From: WJMT01 sp964611275 | Lineage (GTDB): Bacteria; Acidobacteriota; Aminicenantia; Aminicenantales; Aminicenantaceae | Assembly (NCBI GenBank): GCA_964611275.1 | Contig: CAZSZS010000076.1 | Location: forward strand, 1-37,736 | Reading direction: 5' to 3' | DNA length: 37,736 nt | Shown: piece after piece, positions 1 to 8,315 of the stretch | Layout of the letters: each line of letters starts with the position of its first letter | Position numbering within the stretch: the first letter of the stretch is position 1 | Made by a program: the position numbers and the translations under genes | The notes under the pieces: model-generated | Seen by the model: the letters and a program-made list of their open reading frames with translations, nothing else | Database searches by the model: none | What the model was told of the DNA's origin: nothing

Positions 1-2725
1 ATATGGGCTTCTGGCTGTTAAAAACATTCAAAACATCTATCCTCAATACAGAAGACACAGGAAAGGGACGCCCTCTTTTTCCCAGCTTGATCTCTTTTTC
101 TATCCCAAAATCAAGGTAATGATGGGCCGGTGTTTTCCTGGTTCCCCTTGTCTCAGGAAAGGAATAGTAGCCTCCGAAAAAGGGAACATAACCCAATTTT
201 TCCCAGTAATATCCTGATATCCACTCAAATGCTGCGGAGACACTGAATCCATAAGGAGCAAGAAAGACCGTTAGGAGCTTAAAGTCATGGTCAACAGAAT
301 ACGGAAGCTTTCCGTACCAGCCCTCATCTCCGATCCCTCTTCCTCCCAATCCTCCAAGGGCCCAATCATAATAAGCTTTGATCTCCTCTAATCCGGGAAG
401 ACCAGGAATAAATATGTGGTTGCCAAACAATCCCAGGTAGTTCGTGCTTCCTTCTTCCTGGGACCAGGAACCGGTCTCTGACTGTCCGGGATTGGTCCCT
501 TTGGCCAAAGCATGGCTGTAGGAAGCATTCACAAAAAAGCTCGCTCCTATTTTCCCGTTCAGCTCGAATTCAACTCCTGAGTAATTTCTCCTCTTGTGCT
601 CAAAATTATCATACAGAAATTTATACTGGCTCACGGGATCAAAAACAGCCAGCACTTCCATAAGGTCATCTGCTTTGGAGTGAACATAACGGGCAGAAAA
701 AGCCCAGTTGTTTCCGATCCTTCTGTCATATTCTATAAGATATCGAGTCAGAAAATCCGGCTTGATATCGGAGGCGATCTCAAAAGGCTGATTCTTCTGT
801 TCGTTCTCAAAGATCCAGTTGGATGGGTCATGCAGTTCGGCTGCATCCGGATCTATCCCTCCCTGCCATCTGTATGTCCTGAAGCTCAATCCGGCTCCTG
901 AATTCAAAAGCCCCAGGGGCATGGTGGTTATGACATCTGAAAATCTCCCCCATCCCAATTTGATGATATTTTTACTGTCCCCCGTTATATCAACGGATAA
1001 AGACAAGCGGGGAGATAAAAAATCACCTAATCCCCAGGAGAACATCTTATCCCCATTGTTATCCAGGCATATTTGAGTCTGGCTTCTGAGGCCAATCATA
1101 AACGATACTCTGTCCCACGTTATTTTATCGTCTAGATAAACACCCAGGCCCCTTGAAGAATTAACAAAATCAAAAACTCCGTATTCATAAAAGAAAGTGG
1201 GTGTCTGCCGGCCTTCCATCCATGAACTGAAATAATATTTCGTCCCGCTTTCAAATCCATTGTCCGGGAACAGGTCTTCATCCTTTCCCGTGAAATCAAC
1301 AGCGAATTTTGAGGAAAAATCAAAGTACTCCGCGCCGATATTCAGTTCATGATCTCCAAAAATTTTCGTATCAAAATACTTCGTAAACTTCATACTGAAA
1401 TCAAGCCTGTTTTGATTGTCTGTAACTCCCCCGTACGAATTATTGATATTGCGTCCCAGATCCTCTATGTAATACATGGAAGGCCCCAGGTCATCATCAG
1501 AAGGACGAGTGAGTTTATTTCTGTCTATGTACCCGAATCCGGCTTCCAGAAGCGTGGTGGAATTCAATATCCCTCTGTAATTAACGCGCATGATAGTATC
1601 GGCAAAGTCTTTTTTTTCATATAATTCGGGAACGCCTATCCCCCCTTTTTGGTCCAGACTTTTCTGGAACACAGCTGTGGTCGACAGATTATGGCTGCTG
1701 TTAAAAGCATAAGTGAATTTGGCAAAGAGATTATTCACCAGTGTGCTTTCCTTGCCCCCTGGAACATATAAATAATCTATGTGGGCATCTCCTGTTTCTG
1801 CTGAATCACTGAAGACATTGTCCGAAACGAAAAACCAGAGTTTGTCCTTGATGACCGGCCCGCCGATATTGAAATACCAGTCATAATTCGAGAAATAATC
1901 CGGCTCGCTTATCACGGAAAGCTGTTCCTGTTTGGGTGACTGAAGGTTCTTATCCATGAACACGAGCGAAAACTGGCCAGACAGGTCATTACTGCCGGTT
2001 TTTGTAACCATGTTTATGATGCCTCCGTAGGCAGATCCGTATTCCGGACTGAACGGATCGGAAATCACCTGTATCTCTTCTATGGCATCAAAATTAAGGT
2101 TTATTCCCGAATTTCTCAATCTCACACCGCTTATACAGAGTCCGTCTACGATCCAGTTATTGCCTTCCTGTCCCTCCCCGCGGAAACTGGGCTGCCCTTC
2201 CTCTGACTTGCCTTTTCTGGTGTTCATTCTAACCCCTGTCACTCCGGGAGTAAACTTAATGGCATCGACAATGGTCCTGTTCTGCCCCGGCAATTTTTCA
2301 AGATTACTGCTGTCCAGGTAATAGCTGGTATCTGCAGAGGTTTTATCAATCAAGGGAGCCGAAGCCGTGACAGTAACTTCTTCCTCCAGTTTTGATTCTT
2401 CCATGGTCACGGCCAAATCCGTGACTCTTCCAAGACGGACCACAACATTTTCCCGGACATGGGGTGTGAATCCCTGCAGATAAAAACTTATGGTGTATTC
2501 CCCTGTTGGAAGAAGAGGGAACCGGAACCCTCCGTCTGAAGAAGAATGGACGGTTCTTATACCCTGAAGGCTGCGACTTTCAATAGATATCTCAACTCCC
2601 GCAAGTCCCTCTCCCTCACTATCCTGAACACGTCCTGTGATCTCCCCTGTCTCGCTCGAAAAGGATGGACTGACTAAAAATAATAAAACACCTGAGAACA
2701 GAATGAATAATTTTATTTTCTCCAT
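1..2725 (-). CDS. TonB-dependent outer-membrane receptor with carboxypeptidase-regulatory-like N-terminus (3' end beyond the window)
   Basis: The frame is open on the minus strand from the ATG at 2725 to the left edge, giving 908 codons with no stop. The protein starts with a signal peptide (MEKIKLFILFSGVLLFLVSP), then a CarboxypepD_reg-like beta-sandwich (about residues 25-105; GRVQDSEGEGLAGVEIS), then a plug domain (ADTSYYLDSSNLEKLPG, KFTPGV, FRGEGQEGNNWIVDG, EYGSAYGGIINMVTKTG) and a long aromatic-rich beta-barrel. The last readable residues, DVLNVFNSQKP, resemble the penultimate barrel strands of Oar/SusC-like receptors, so only a short piece is probably missing. The start follows a GAGG ribosome-binding site and a good promoter. 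The family imports large substrates across the outer membrane using TonB energy; the ligand is unknown. No SusD-like partner is visible next to it. Confidence 0.93.
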   Translation of the reverse strand, partial: MEKIKLFILFSGVLLFLVSPSFSSETGEITGRVQDSEGEGLAGVEISIESRSLQGIRTVHSSSDGGFRFPLLPTGEYTISFYLQGFTPHVRENVVVRLGRVTDLAVTMEESKLEEEVTVTASAPLIDKTSADTSYYLDSSNLEKLPGQNRTIVDAIKFTPGVTGVRMNTRKGKSEEGQPSFRGEGQEGNNWIVDGLCISGVRLRNSGINLNFDAIEEIQVISDPFSPEYGSAYGGIINMVTKTGSNDLSGQFSLVFMDKNLQSPKQEQLSVISEPDYFSNYDWYFNIGGPVIKDKLWFFVSDNVFSDSAETGDAHIDYLYVPGGKESTLVNNLFAKFTYAFNSSHNLSTTAVFQKSLDQKGGIGVPELYEKKDFADTIMRVNYRGILNSTTLLEAGFGYIDRNKLTRPSDDDLGPSMYYIEDLGRNINNSYGGVTDNQNRLDFSMKFTKYFDTKIFGDHELNIGAEYFDFSSKFAVDFTGKDEDLFPDNGFESGTKYYFSSWMEGRQTPTFFYEYGVFDFVNSSRGLGVYLDDKITWDRVSFMIGLRSQTQICLDNNGDKMFSWGLGDFLSPRLSLSVDITGDSKNIIKLGWGRFSDVITTMPLGLLNSGAGLSFRTYRWQGGIDPDAAELHDPSNWIFENEQKNQPFEIASDIKPDFLTRYLIEYDRRIGNNWAFSARYVHSKADDLMEVLAVFDPVSQYKFLYDNFEHKRRNYSGVEFELNGKIGASFFVNASYSHALAKGTNPGQSETGSWSQEEGSTNYLGLFGNHIFIPGLPGLEEIKAYYDWALGGLGGRGIGDEGWYGKLPYSVDHDFKLLTVFLAPYGFSVSAAFEWISGYYWEKLGYVPFFGGYYSFPETRGTRKTPAHHYLDFGIEKEIKLGKRGRPFPVSSVLRIDVLNVFNSQKPI

Positions 2726-2821
2726 TTATTCCTCGTAAAAAAGACGGCTGTTATCCCCTTTTTTCCTTTATTTTTCTCCTCTGTAAAATGCAGGAGCTCC
2801 CTCTCATACTTGATAATCCCT

Positions 2822-2850
2822 CTTATAGCACAGGGGGCAAATGTTGTCAA
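2822..2850 (-). promoter_or_regulatory. Sigma-70-type promoter for the TonB-dependent receptor
   Basis: On the minus strand TTGACA (2850-2845) is followed by exactly 17 bases and TATAAG (2827-2822). The expected transcript start lies about 90 bases before the receptor ATG at 2725. It is arranged back to back with the rpsU promoter. Confidence 0.75.
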
Positions 2851-2881
2851 AACAAAACCAGGAGTGGAATTTTCCTCAGGG

Positions 2882-2910
2882 TTGACATTCAAACGCAAAT
2901 AAGTTATAAA
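2882..2910 (+). promoter_or_regulatory. Sigma-70-type promoter for the rpsU-lipA operon
   Basis: TTGACA (2882-2887), a 17-base spacer and TATAAA (2905-2910). Transcription would start near 2917, leaving a short leader that carries a perfect AAGGAGG at 2927-2933 before rpsU. Confidence 0.8.
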
Positions 2911-2941
2911 TTTCGTACCTTGAGATAAGGAGGTGAATTTA

Positions 2942-3151
2942 TTGGCATTTGTTGTCGTAGAAGACGGTGAATCTATAGAAATAGCTCTGAAAAAATTCAA
3001 GCGGAGAGTACAGCAAGAATCCATAATAAAAGAAATCAAAAAGCATTCTGTATACATCAAACCGGGCGAGAAGAGACGGATGAAGGATGCTCAAGCAAGA
3101 AAACGGATGAGAAGGCGCCTGAGAAGAGAAAGGCAGAACCATTATTATTAA
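2942..3151 (+). CDS. rpsU: 30S ribosomal protein bS21
   Basis: This 69-residue, strongly basic protein matches bS21: an acidic N-terminal strand (AFVVVEDGESIEIALKKFKR), then an Arg/Lys-rich helix (RKRMRRRLRRERQNHYY). bS21 sits on the small ribosomal subunit near the 3' end of 16S rRNA, close to the anti-Shine-Dalgarno. I chose the TTG at 2942 because a full AAGGAGG (2927-2933) lies 8 bases upstream; the in-frame GTG at 2933 overlaps that site and cannot be the start. It leads a co-directional run with lipA (56-bp gap), a metallophosphoesterase and ogt. The gap to lipA contains two CCTCC tracts complementary to the rpsU Shine-Dalgarno. Confidence 0.93.
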   Translation: MAFVVVEDGESIEIALKKFKRRVQQESIIKEIKKHSVYIKPGEKRRMKDAQARKRMRRRLRRERQNHYY

Positions 3152-3207
3152 TTCCTCCGATACTATCAAAGGGTTCTCCTCCCAATCCATACAAGCGAAA
3201 AAAGTCA

Positions 3208-4092
3208 GTGGAAGCCTCAGAAAGAACGCACAGTAGCAGAAAACCTTCGTGGTTGAAGGTAAAACAACCCACACATAATAACTTTTTTCAGGTTTCTTCC
3301 TTACTCAACAAAAAGAGGCTTCACACTATTTGCCAGAGTGCCAAATGCCCCAATATCTCTGAGTGCTGGTCTCAAAAGACAGCTACCTTTTTGATAATGG
3401 GAGATGTGTGCACCAGAAACTGCCGCTTCTGTGCGGTAAAATCAGGCATCCCTAAAAAACTTTCTCCGGAGGAACCCACCCGCATCTCAGAAGCTGCAAC
3501 AGCCATGGAGCTTGAATATGTTGTGATCACATCCGTTACACGGGATGATCTTAAGGACGGCGGCGCTGCTTTTTTTGCCGATACGGTCCATACGATAAGA
3601 AAGGAATCTGCGGATATAAAAATTGAGCTTCTCATACCCGACTTTAAAGGCAGCACAGATGCGCTGGAAACCGTTATCCGAAGCAGGCCCTCGGTCATCA
3701 ACCACAACCTGGAAGTCCCCTCCATTCTATACTCGCACATAAACAGAGACCCAAAAAATTATGTCCGTTCCTTAAAAGTGATTGAACAGGCAAAAAAGTT
3801 GGGGGCTTACACCAAATCCGGTATTATGGTCGGTCTCGGAGAGGACTATCGCCACATCATCCAAACATTTAAAGACCTTAGAAATGCGTCGTGCGACATA
3901 CTCACCATAGGCCAGTACCTCCAGGCGACAAAATCAAATCCCCCGGTAAGAAAATACTACACACCGGATGAATTCAAATATTTGAAAACCATAGCTCTGA
4001 ATATGGGGATCAAGCAGGTTGAATCAGGTCCGCTCGTGCGGAGTTCTTATAGGGCTCATGATTTATACAACCGTTTGATGAAAGAACATTAA
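3208..4092 (+). CDS. lipA: Lipoyl synthase (radical SAM)
   Basis: LipA inserts two sulfur atoms into protein-bound octanoyl groups to make lipoyl cofactor for 2-oxoacid dehydrogenases and the glycine cleavage system. The 294-residue sequence shows the auxiliary-cluster cysteine motif (CQSAKCPNISEC), the radical SAM motif CTRNCRFC within GDVCTRNCRFCAVKSG, the motif VITSVTRDDLKDGGA, and the C-terminal RSSY serine that ligates the auxiliary cluster. Length is normal for the family. The first in-frame start giving the expected N-terminus (KPSWLKVK) is GTG 3208, which has a poor ribosome-binding site, so coupling to rpsU is likely and the exact start is uncertain. The stop is one base from the next ATG. 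No lipB is visible nearby. Confidence 0.95.
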   Translation: MEASERTHSSRKPSWLKVKQPTHNNFFQVSSLLNKKRLHTICQSAKCPNISECWSQKTATFLIMGDVCTRNCRFCAVKSGIPKKLSPEEPTRISEAATAMELEYVVITSVTRDDLKDGGAAFFADTVHTIRKESADIKIELLIPDFKGSTDALETVIRSRPSVINHNLEVPSILYSHINRDPKNYVRSLKVIEQAKKLGAYTKSGIMVGLGEDYRHIIQTFKDLRNASCDILTIGQYLQATKSNPPVRKYYTPDEFKYLKTIALNMGIKQVESGPLVRSSYRAHDLYNRLMKEH

Positions 4093-4093
4093 A

Positions 4094-4834
4094 ATGCGCT
4101 ACCTGATATTTACAGACATTCATGGAAATCTGGAAGCACTCAACACGGTCCTTGAGTTTGCTGAAACAAAGAGCATTGACCACTACCTTCTTCTGGGAGA
4201 CCTTGTGGGTTACGGTGCGGACCCGGAAGACGTCATCAATAAAATCCAGGAGATCAAATCCATTTCAACCATAAGAGGAAACCATGACAAAGCGGTCGCT
4301 AACATTAATTCTCTGGAAGGCTTTAATGCGGTGGCAGCGGCGGCCATTGTATGGACAAGAGGACATTTATCTGATGAAAGCATGCATTTTCTTTCCCAAC
4401 TGCAAAAAGGCCCTCTCGCCGTCCATGAAAAGATCACTTTGTGTCACGGGGCTCCGTTCGATGAAGATTATTACATATTCGGAGAGCTGGATGCTGCTGA
4501 AGCATTCGCCTACCTCGACACTCCGCTGACTTTCTTTGGTCACACTCACCTTCCGTTTGTATATTCCTTAAAGGATAGTCTTGTGAAAGGCTCCTACATT
4601 TCCGGAAACGAAGAGGAAGTAACACTCAAAAAAAACACCAAATACCTTATCAATCCGGGTTCCGTAGGACAGCCCAGGGACAGAAACATCCTCACATCCT
4701 GCGCCATATATGAGTCCGAAAAAAATAAGGTCTCCTTTTTCAGAATGAAATATAATATAGAAAAAGCTCAGGATAAAATAAGAAAGGCGGGACTCCCGCC
4801 CTCCCTGGCAGATAGGCTTTCGCTTGGAGTATGA
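4094..4834 (+). CDS. Metallophosphoesterase family protein
   Basis: A 246-residue calcineurin-like phosphoesterase. All metal-ligand motifs are present: FTDIHGN (D-x-H, residues 7-11), GDLVGYG, RGNHD, CHGAP and FGHTHLP, which together bind two metal ions. The compact size and the GDLVGYGADP signature match a YfcE-like bacterial subgroup of phosphodiesterases or phosphatases whose natural substrate is mostly unknown. The ATG lies one base after the lipA stop and the next gene starts three bases after this stop, so it is translated from the rpsU operon. A role linked to lipoate or DNA repair cannot be inferred from proximity alone. Confidence 0.88.
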   Translation: MRYLIFTDIHGNLEALNTVLEFAETKSIDHYLLLGDLVGYGADPEDVINKIQEIKSISTIRGNHDKAVANINSLEGFNAVAAAAIVWTRGHLSDESMHFLSQLQKGPLAVHEKITLCHGAPFDEDYYIFGELDAAEAFAYLDTPLTFFGHTHLPFVYSLKDSLVKGSYISGNEEEVTLKKNTKYLINPGSVGQPRDRNILTSCAIYESEKNKVSFFRMKYNIEKAQDKIRKAGLPPSLADRLSLGV

Positions 4835-4837
4835 GAA

Positions 4838-5344
4838 ATGAATTTATTCCACACTTCTTTAGCATTTGAAAAAGGCAGCCTTTTTCTGATAAAAAGCAAA
4901 ACCGGCCTTCAAAGAATCACTTATGTTAAAAACCGGGATCTAGTAAAGCCTATTCTGAATCAGTATAAAAAAGCAAACATCCCACTCATTCCCGACGCCA
5001 ACGCATTCAAACAGGAGGCAGAATTGTTCGGACAATATTTCCGGGGCGGGCCTGTTGACTTTTCCTCTCTGAGACTCGATTTCTCAGAAGGAACCCCCTT
5101 TCAGAGGAAAGTGTGGAAGGCAACGAAGGAAATCCCGTACGGACGCCTGGAAACCTATAAATCCTTGGCCCATAAAATAAACCACAAAGGGTACCGGAGT
5201 GTGGGAGGCGCTTTGGGGAAAAATCCGTTTCTCATTGCTGTCCCCTGCCACAGAGTCATTCGGACAAACGGAGATCTAGGAGGATTCGGAGCCGGATTGA
5301 ACCTGAAAAAATACCTCCACAGCCTCGAAGGCATATCCCTCTAA
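4838..5344 (+). CDS. ogt: Methylated-DNA--protein-cysteine S-methyltransferase
   Basis: This protein repairs O6-alkylguanine by moving the alkyl group irreversibly to its own cysteine. The 168-residue sequence has a degenerate N-terminal domain, a helix-turn-helix region (VWKATKEIPYGRLETYKSLA) and the catalytic PCHRV motif followed by GGFGAGLNLKKYLHSLEG, as in Ogt/MGMT. No Ada-type regulatory domain is present. It is the last gene of the rpsU-lipA-phosphoesterase run and converges with the DUF1848 gene only 13 bases later; no terminator hairpin is visible in that gap. Confidence 0.94.
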   Translation: MNLFHTSLAFEKGSLFLIKSKTGLQRITYVKNRDLVKPILNQYKKANIPLIPDANAFKQEAELFGQYFRGGPVDFSSLRLDFSEGTPFQRKVWKATKEIPYGRLETYKSLAHKINHKGYRSVGGALGKNPFLIAVPCHRVIRTNGDLGGFGAGLNLKKYLHSLEGISL

Positions 5345-5357
5345 ATTCAGGTATATT

Positions 5358-6212
5358 TTATGGATCACCTAAAGAGGGGTTGGCATAGCAGTACAAACAC
5401 GCATGCGGACAGGCCTGCTTATAGCTCCCGATATCCACTGATTCCGTACACCGGCATTCCTTTCTCTGGCTTTTGTCTTTTTTCAGAGACACCGCTTCTC
5501 TCCCGGGATGAAGCTTCTGTATAAGTGCCCCATCTATACAGGAAGACGGATCGATTCCTTTTATGACGGTTAAAAAATTCTGGCTGCATGAATAAAGATT
5601 CAACCCCCATTTCAAGGCGATATCAGCCAAGTATTGAGCCGCCTCTAATTTTTCCTCTTCTGGAGGATCCCTGTACTGAAAATTATGTCTCAGGGCTCTC
5701 CTTTTTGCTTTTCCATACCACTGGACAAAACTGAATCTCACATCTTTGATCCCGTGGGAATTGATTGCAGGGGCTAACTTTTCAAAAAACTGAAGATTGC
5801 TGCGGAGGCTTTCTCTTTCTTTCCAATAAACAACCGGATCAAATCTGACCGAAATCCGGGAAGGGCTTCCCGCAATGTTGACCAATTCACTGAGCTGCCG
5901 GACAGCATCTCCGGGAGAAGGCGATTTTTTTTCTATGTAAGTCCCTCCGAGGCCTGTTATGGTGAAATGAAGATATATCTGTTCATATTTTTTTATGTTT
6001 TTCAGAAGACTGTATTTGTCCTTGATAAGGTTTGAAAAGTCCTTAGACCAGAGGACCAGAGTGTGGACATTCTCCGGGCTTAAATCGACCGAATATGTAT
6101 GCCCTGAAGGCCCGAATACCACAGCTTTCTCTCTCTGCATACTCTGGCTCAGCCATGCAGGGAAAAACGCCACCACATCACTTCTTCTTGAGGCACTGAT
6201 CACTTTCTTCAT
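5358..6212 (-). CDS. DUF1848 family Fe-S protein
   Basis: The start KKVISASRRSDVVAFFPAW and the segments LVLWSKDF, HFTITGLGG and RFDPVVYW match DUF1848. The C-terminus carries a cysteine cluster (CRC ... QACPHACLYCYANPS) including a C-x3-C-x2-C spacing like that of radical SAM proteins, so an iron-sulfur cluster is likely. The biochemical function of the family is not established to my knowledge. The frame is open back to 6356, but family members start at the conserved ISASRR segment, so ATG 6212 is preferred; neither start has a strong ribosome-binding site. It is divergent from lptB and convergent with ogt, so probably monocistronic. Confidence 0.85.
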   Translation of the reverse strand: MKKVISASRRSDVVAFFPAWLSQSMQREKAVVFGPSGHTYSVDLSPENVHTLVLWSKDFSNLIKDKYSLLKNIKKYEQIYLHFTITGLGGTYIEKKSPSPGDAVRQLSELVNIAGSPSRISVRFDPVVYWKERESLRSNLQFFEKLAPAINSHGIKDVRFSFVQWYGKAKRRALRHNFQYRDPPEEEKLEAAQYLADIALKWGLNLYSCSQNFLTVIKGIDPSSCIDGALIQKLHPGREAVSLKKDKSQRKECRCTESVDIGSYKQACPHACLYCYANPSLGDP

Positions 6213-6396
6213 TTTATCTTGACACCCAACCGACGTGGTTTTAATATTACTGTGATTGACCGGGCTCCTTAATAAAAAATGAGCGGTCTTTTTATTATTG
6301 TTTTCACTCCAACAAGATGCAAGATTTTTTCTGTTATACATACTAATATTTAGCAATGTTCATCGCCATTTTTTTATGAATAGGTCAGGTTAGAAA

Positions 6397-7119
6397 ATGT
6401 CGACATTAAGAGCCGATAATCTCAGAAAAAGCTTTAACCAGCGTGCTGTGGTGGAAGATGTCTGTATAGAAGTCAAATCCAGCATTATCGCCGGGATGCT
6501 CGGGAGAAACGGAGCCGGAAAAACAACCACATTCCGCATGGTGACAGGTCTCATCCCGCCTGATAAGGGTTCTGTCTTTCTTGACGACATGGATATATCC
6601 TATCTTTCCACTACCCAAAGGTCAGATAAGGGGATCGTGTATCTTCCTCAAGAAAATTCCGTGTTCATAAAAACTAACGTAGAAAACAATCTCAAAATGA
6701 TCCTTGAACTCAAAGGATATAATAGAGATGAACAAGAGGAAACAGCGGCAGATCTCCTATCAGAGCTAGGGCTCTCGTCCCTGGCAAAGCAACCAGCACA
6801 CAGCCTTTCCGGCGGAGAGAGGAGAAGGCTTGAAATCTGCCGCGCTCTGGTGCTTAAACCTAAATTCCTCCTCTTGGACGAACCGTTTACAGGAATAGAC
6901 CCATTGACCATTATCGAACTTCAAAAAATATTAAAAAAGTTAAAAAATAAGGGAATCGGCATCCTTTTATCTGACCATAATGTCAGGGACACCCTGAAAA
7001 TCACTGACTATGCCTATGTAATCGATAAAGGGAAAATCTTAGTCCAAGGGTCCCCTGAAATGATAGCTTCGGATAAAAAAGCCAAACAGAAGTTCCTTGG
7101 CGAGGGTTTCAAATTATAA
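6397..7119 (+). CDS. lptB: LPS export ABC transporter ATP-binding protein LptB
   Basis: A 240-residue ABC ATPase with Walker A (GRNGAGKTTT), Q-loop (VYLPQENSVF), signature LSGGERRRLEICRAL, Walker B (LLLDEPFTGIDP) and switch His in LSDHNVRDTL. The ERRRLEICRAL and DHNVRDTL segments are diagnostic of LptB, the cytoplasmic ATPase that powers LptFG to extract lipopolysaccharide from the inner membrane. The usual neighbours lptA, lptC and rpoN are absent, so the gene stands alone. The Walker A has Arg in place of the usual Pro (GRNGAGKT). The ATG has only a weak ribosome-binding site. It ends 22 bases before a convergent gene. Confidence 0.9.
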   Translation: MSTLRADNLRKSFNQRAVVEDVCIEVKSSIIAGMLGRNGAGKTTTFRMVTGLIPPDKGSVFLDDMDISYLSTTQRSDKGIVYLPQENSVFIKTNVENNLKMILELKGYNRDEQEETAADLLSELGLSSLAKQPAHSLSGGERRRLEICRALVLKPKFLLLDEPFTGIDPLTIIELQKILKKLKNKGIGILLSDHNVRDTLKITDYAYVIDKGKILVQGSPEMIASDKKAKQKFLGEGFKL

Positions 7120-7141
7120 TCGGATTACTGACCCGAACCAT

Positions 7142-8251
7142 TCACGATTCATTCTTTGGAAAGACGTAATCCCCTATGGTCTCTCCGAGAAAAAACAAAA
7201 AGAAAAACAAATAAACAGAAAGCAGTATGATAAAAAAGACGATGACAGCCAATGTGGAATTGGATATCAACTGAAAAACAGTTACCGAAGTAAGATAAGA
7301 AGCAATCCATAGAGAGACAAACCACAAACCCGCAATCAAAAGAACATCAAATACACGGGATTTAATCCAATCCGATATCTTGATAGAGGGCTTTTTAAAT
7401 AATTTTACGGGCTCTTTTGTATCCTTAAGCCCTCCTCCCTCATAGAAAGGGAGATCCGTCTGTTCATCCGCCTCGCTAAGCTCCTCTTCTTTATCATGTT
7501 CTTCAGACGCAGTCACTTCCTCTTCCATGATCTCATCGTCTTCTTCCCTGGGGATTTCTAATTCCTCAAAAGAATCCTGTTCGAATTCATGTTCCTCTTC
7601 CTCGTTTTCCTCCTCCTCTTCTTCTTTCTTTACGGTATCTGCCCAGGGCGGGATCTCCCCCTCAACTTCCTCTATTTTGTCCTTGATCTGCTTCCGTTCT
7701 TTTTTTAAGGAATCAAGAAATGTCTCTATCTCTTCCTTTTCTTTTTTCGAAGAATCCAGTGCTTTCTGAAGGTCCTCTGTTTTTAAAACAGGCTCCTTGT
7801 TCTTCTGTGTCTCATCTCCAACATCTTCTCCGGAGTCCTCTTGGATCTCCCTGCTTTCTTTTTCCTCAGCCAATTCTTCTTCAGGAAGACCTTTCGTCTC
7901 TTTTATGGAGTTCTTCTCCCTGGTTTTTTCTCCTTCAAGTTTCTCTTCGTCATCAAAATCCTCTACGTCTTCCTCATCATCCATGAGGTCATCTTCATCC
8001 TCCAGGTCTTCACTATCCTCTTCTTCTCTGTCTTCTCCCTCTTCTTCCTCCTCTTCGTCACTATCCTCTTCTTCCTCCTCTTCGTCAATGTCTATTTCTT
8101 CTTCCTCTTCGTCTTCAATTATTTTTTCGCCGGGAATTTCCTCTTCTATTTCCTCATCCTCAGGAAACAGAAGTCTTGTTCCACAGTTGGAACAGTACTC
8201 CCCATCTTCTTCCACTATTGCTTTACAGTAAGGACACCTTCTGATAGCCAT
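7142..8251 (-). CDS. Zinc-ribbon, poly-acidic membrane protein with RDD-like C-terminus
   Basis: A 369-residue protein with three parts. Residues 1-28 form a zinc ribbon (CPYCKAIVEEDGEYCSNCG, two CxxC knuckles). Residues 30-275 are a low-complexity region made largely of Glu and Asp, with long E runs and a coiled-coil-prone Lys/Glu stretch (about 165-200). The C-terminal ~90 residues contain two hydrophobic helices (VLLIAGLWFVSLWIASYL and LAVIVFFIILLSVYLFFFLF) ending in LGETIGDYVF, reminiscent of a shortened RDD domain. It would anchor in the inner membrane with a highly negative cytoplasmic tail. Function is unknown. An AAGGAG lies before ATG 8251, but the predicted transcript start is almost on it. 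Confidence 0.8.
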   Translation of the reverse strand: MAIRRCPYCKAIVEEDGEYCSNCGTRLLFPEDEEIEEEIPGEKIIEDEEEEEIDIDEEEEEEDSDEEEEEEGEDREEEDSEDLEDEDDLMDDEEDVEDFDDEEKLEGEKTREKNSIKETKGLPEEELAEEKESREIQEDSGEDVGDETQKNKEPVLKTEDLQKALDSSKKEKEEIETFLDSLKKERKQIKDKIEEVEGEIPPWADTVKKEEEEEENEEEEHEFEQDSFEELEIPREEDDEIMEEEVTASEEHDKEEELSEADEQTDLPFYEGGGLKDTKEPVKLFKKPSIKISDWIKSRVFDVLLIAGLWFVSLWIASYLTSVTVFQLISNSTLAVIVFFIILLSVYLFFFLFFLGETIGDYVFPKNES

Positions 8252-8262
8252 TTTTCTCCTTC

Positions 8263-8291
8263 TTTATAAATCGAAAATATTTACTTGTCAA
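8263..8291 (-). promoter_or_regulatory. Promoter for the zinc-ribbon acidic protein
   Basis: Minus-strand TTGACA (8291-8286), 17-base spacer, TATAAA (8268-8263). The expected start near 8256 would fall inside or just after the AAGGAG, so the transcript would have an extremely short leader. The -35 overlaps an inverted repeat. Confidence 0.65.
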
Positions 8292-8310
8292 TCAAAGTAT
8301 CAATTGACAA
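8285..8310. repeat. 8-bp inverted repeat overlapping a -35 element
   Basis: TTGTCAAT (8285-8292) and ATTGACAA (8303-8310) are perfect inverted copies separated by 10 bases, between the UPF0316 gene end and the zinc-ribbon gene. The left arm contains the -35 of the zinc-ribbon promoter. It could be an operator or a weak hairpin after the UPF0316 gene; no U-run follows it. Confidence 0.5.
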
Positions 8311-8315
8311 TCCTC

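Noticed and set aside
6213..6356. Longer N-terminus of the DUF1848 protein
   Set aside because: The extra 48 residues have no family match and no better ribosome-binding site than ATG 6212.
7527..8231. Plus-strand Ser-rich ORFs
   Set aside because: They are the antisense of Glu/Asp codon runs (GAA/GAG to TTC/CTC frames) in the acidic zinc-ribbon gene; low complexity with no ribosome-binding site.
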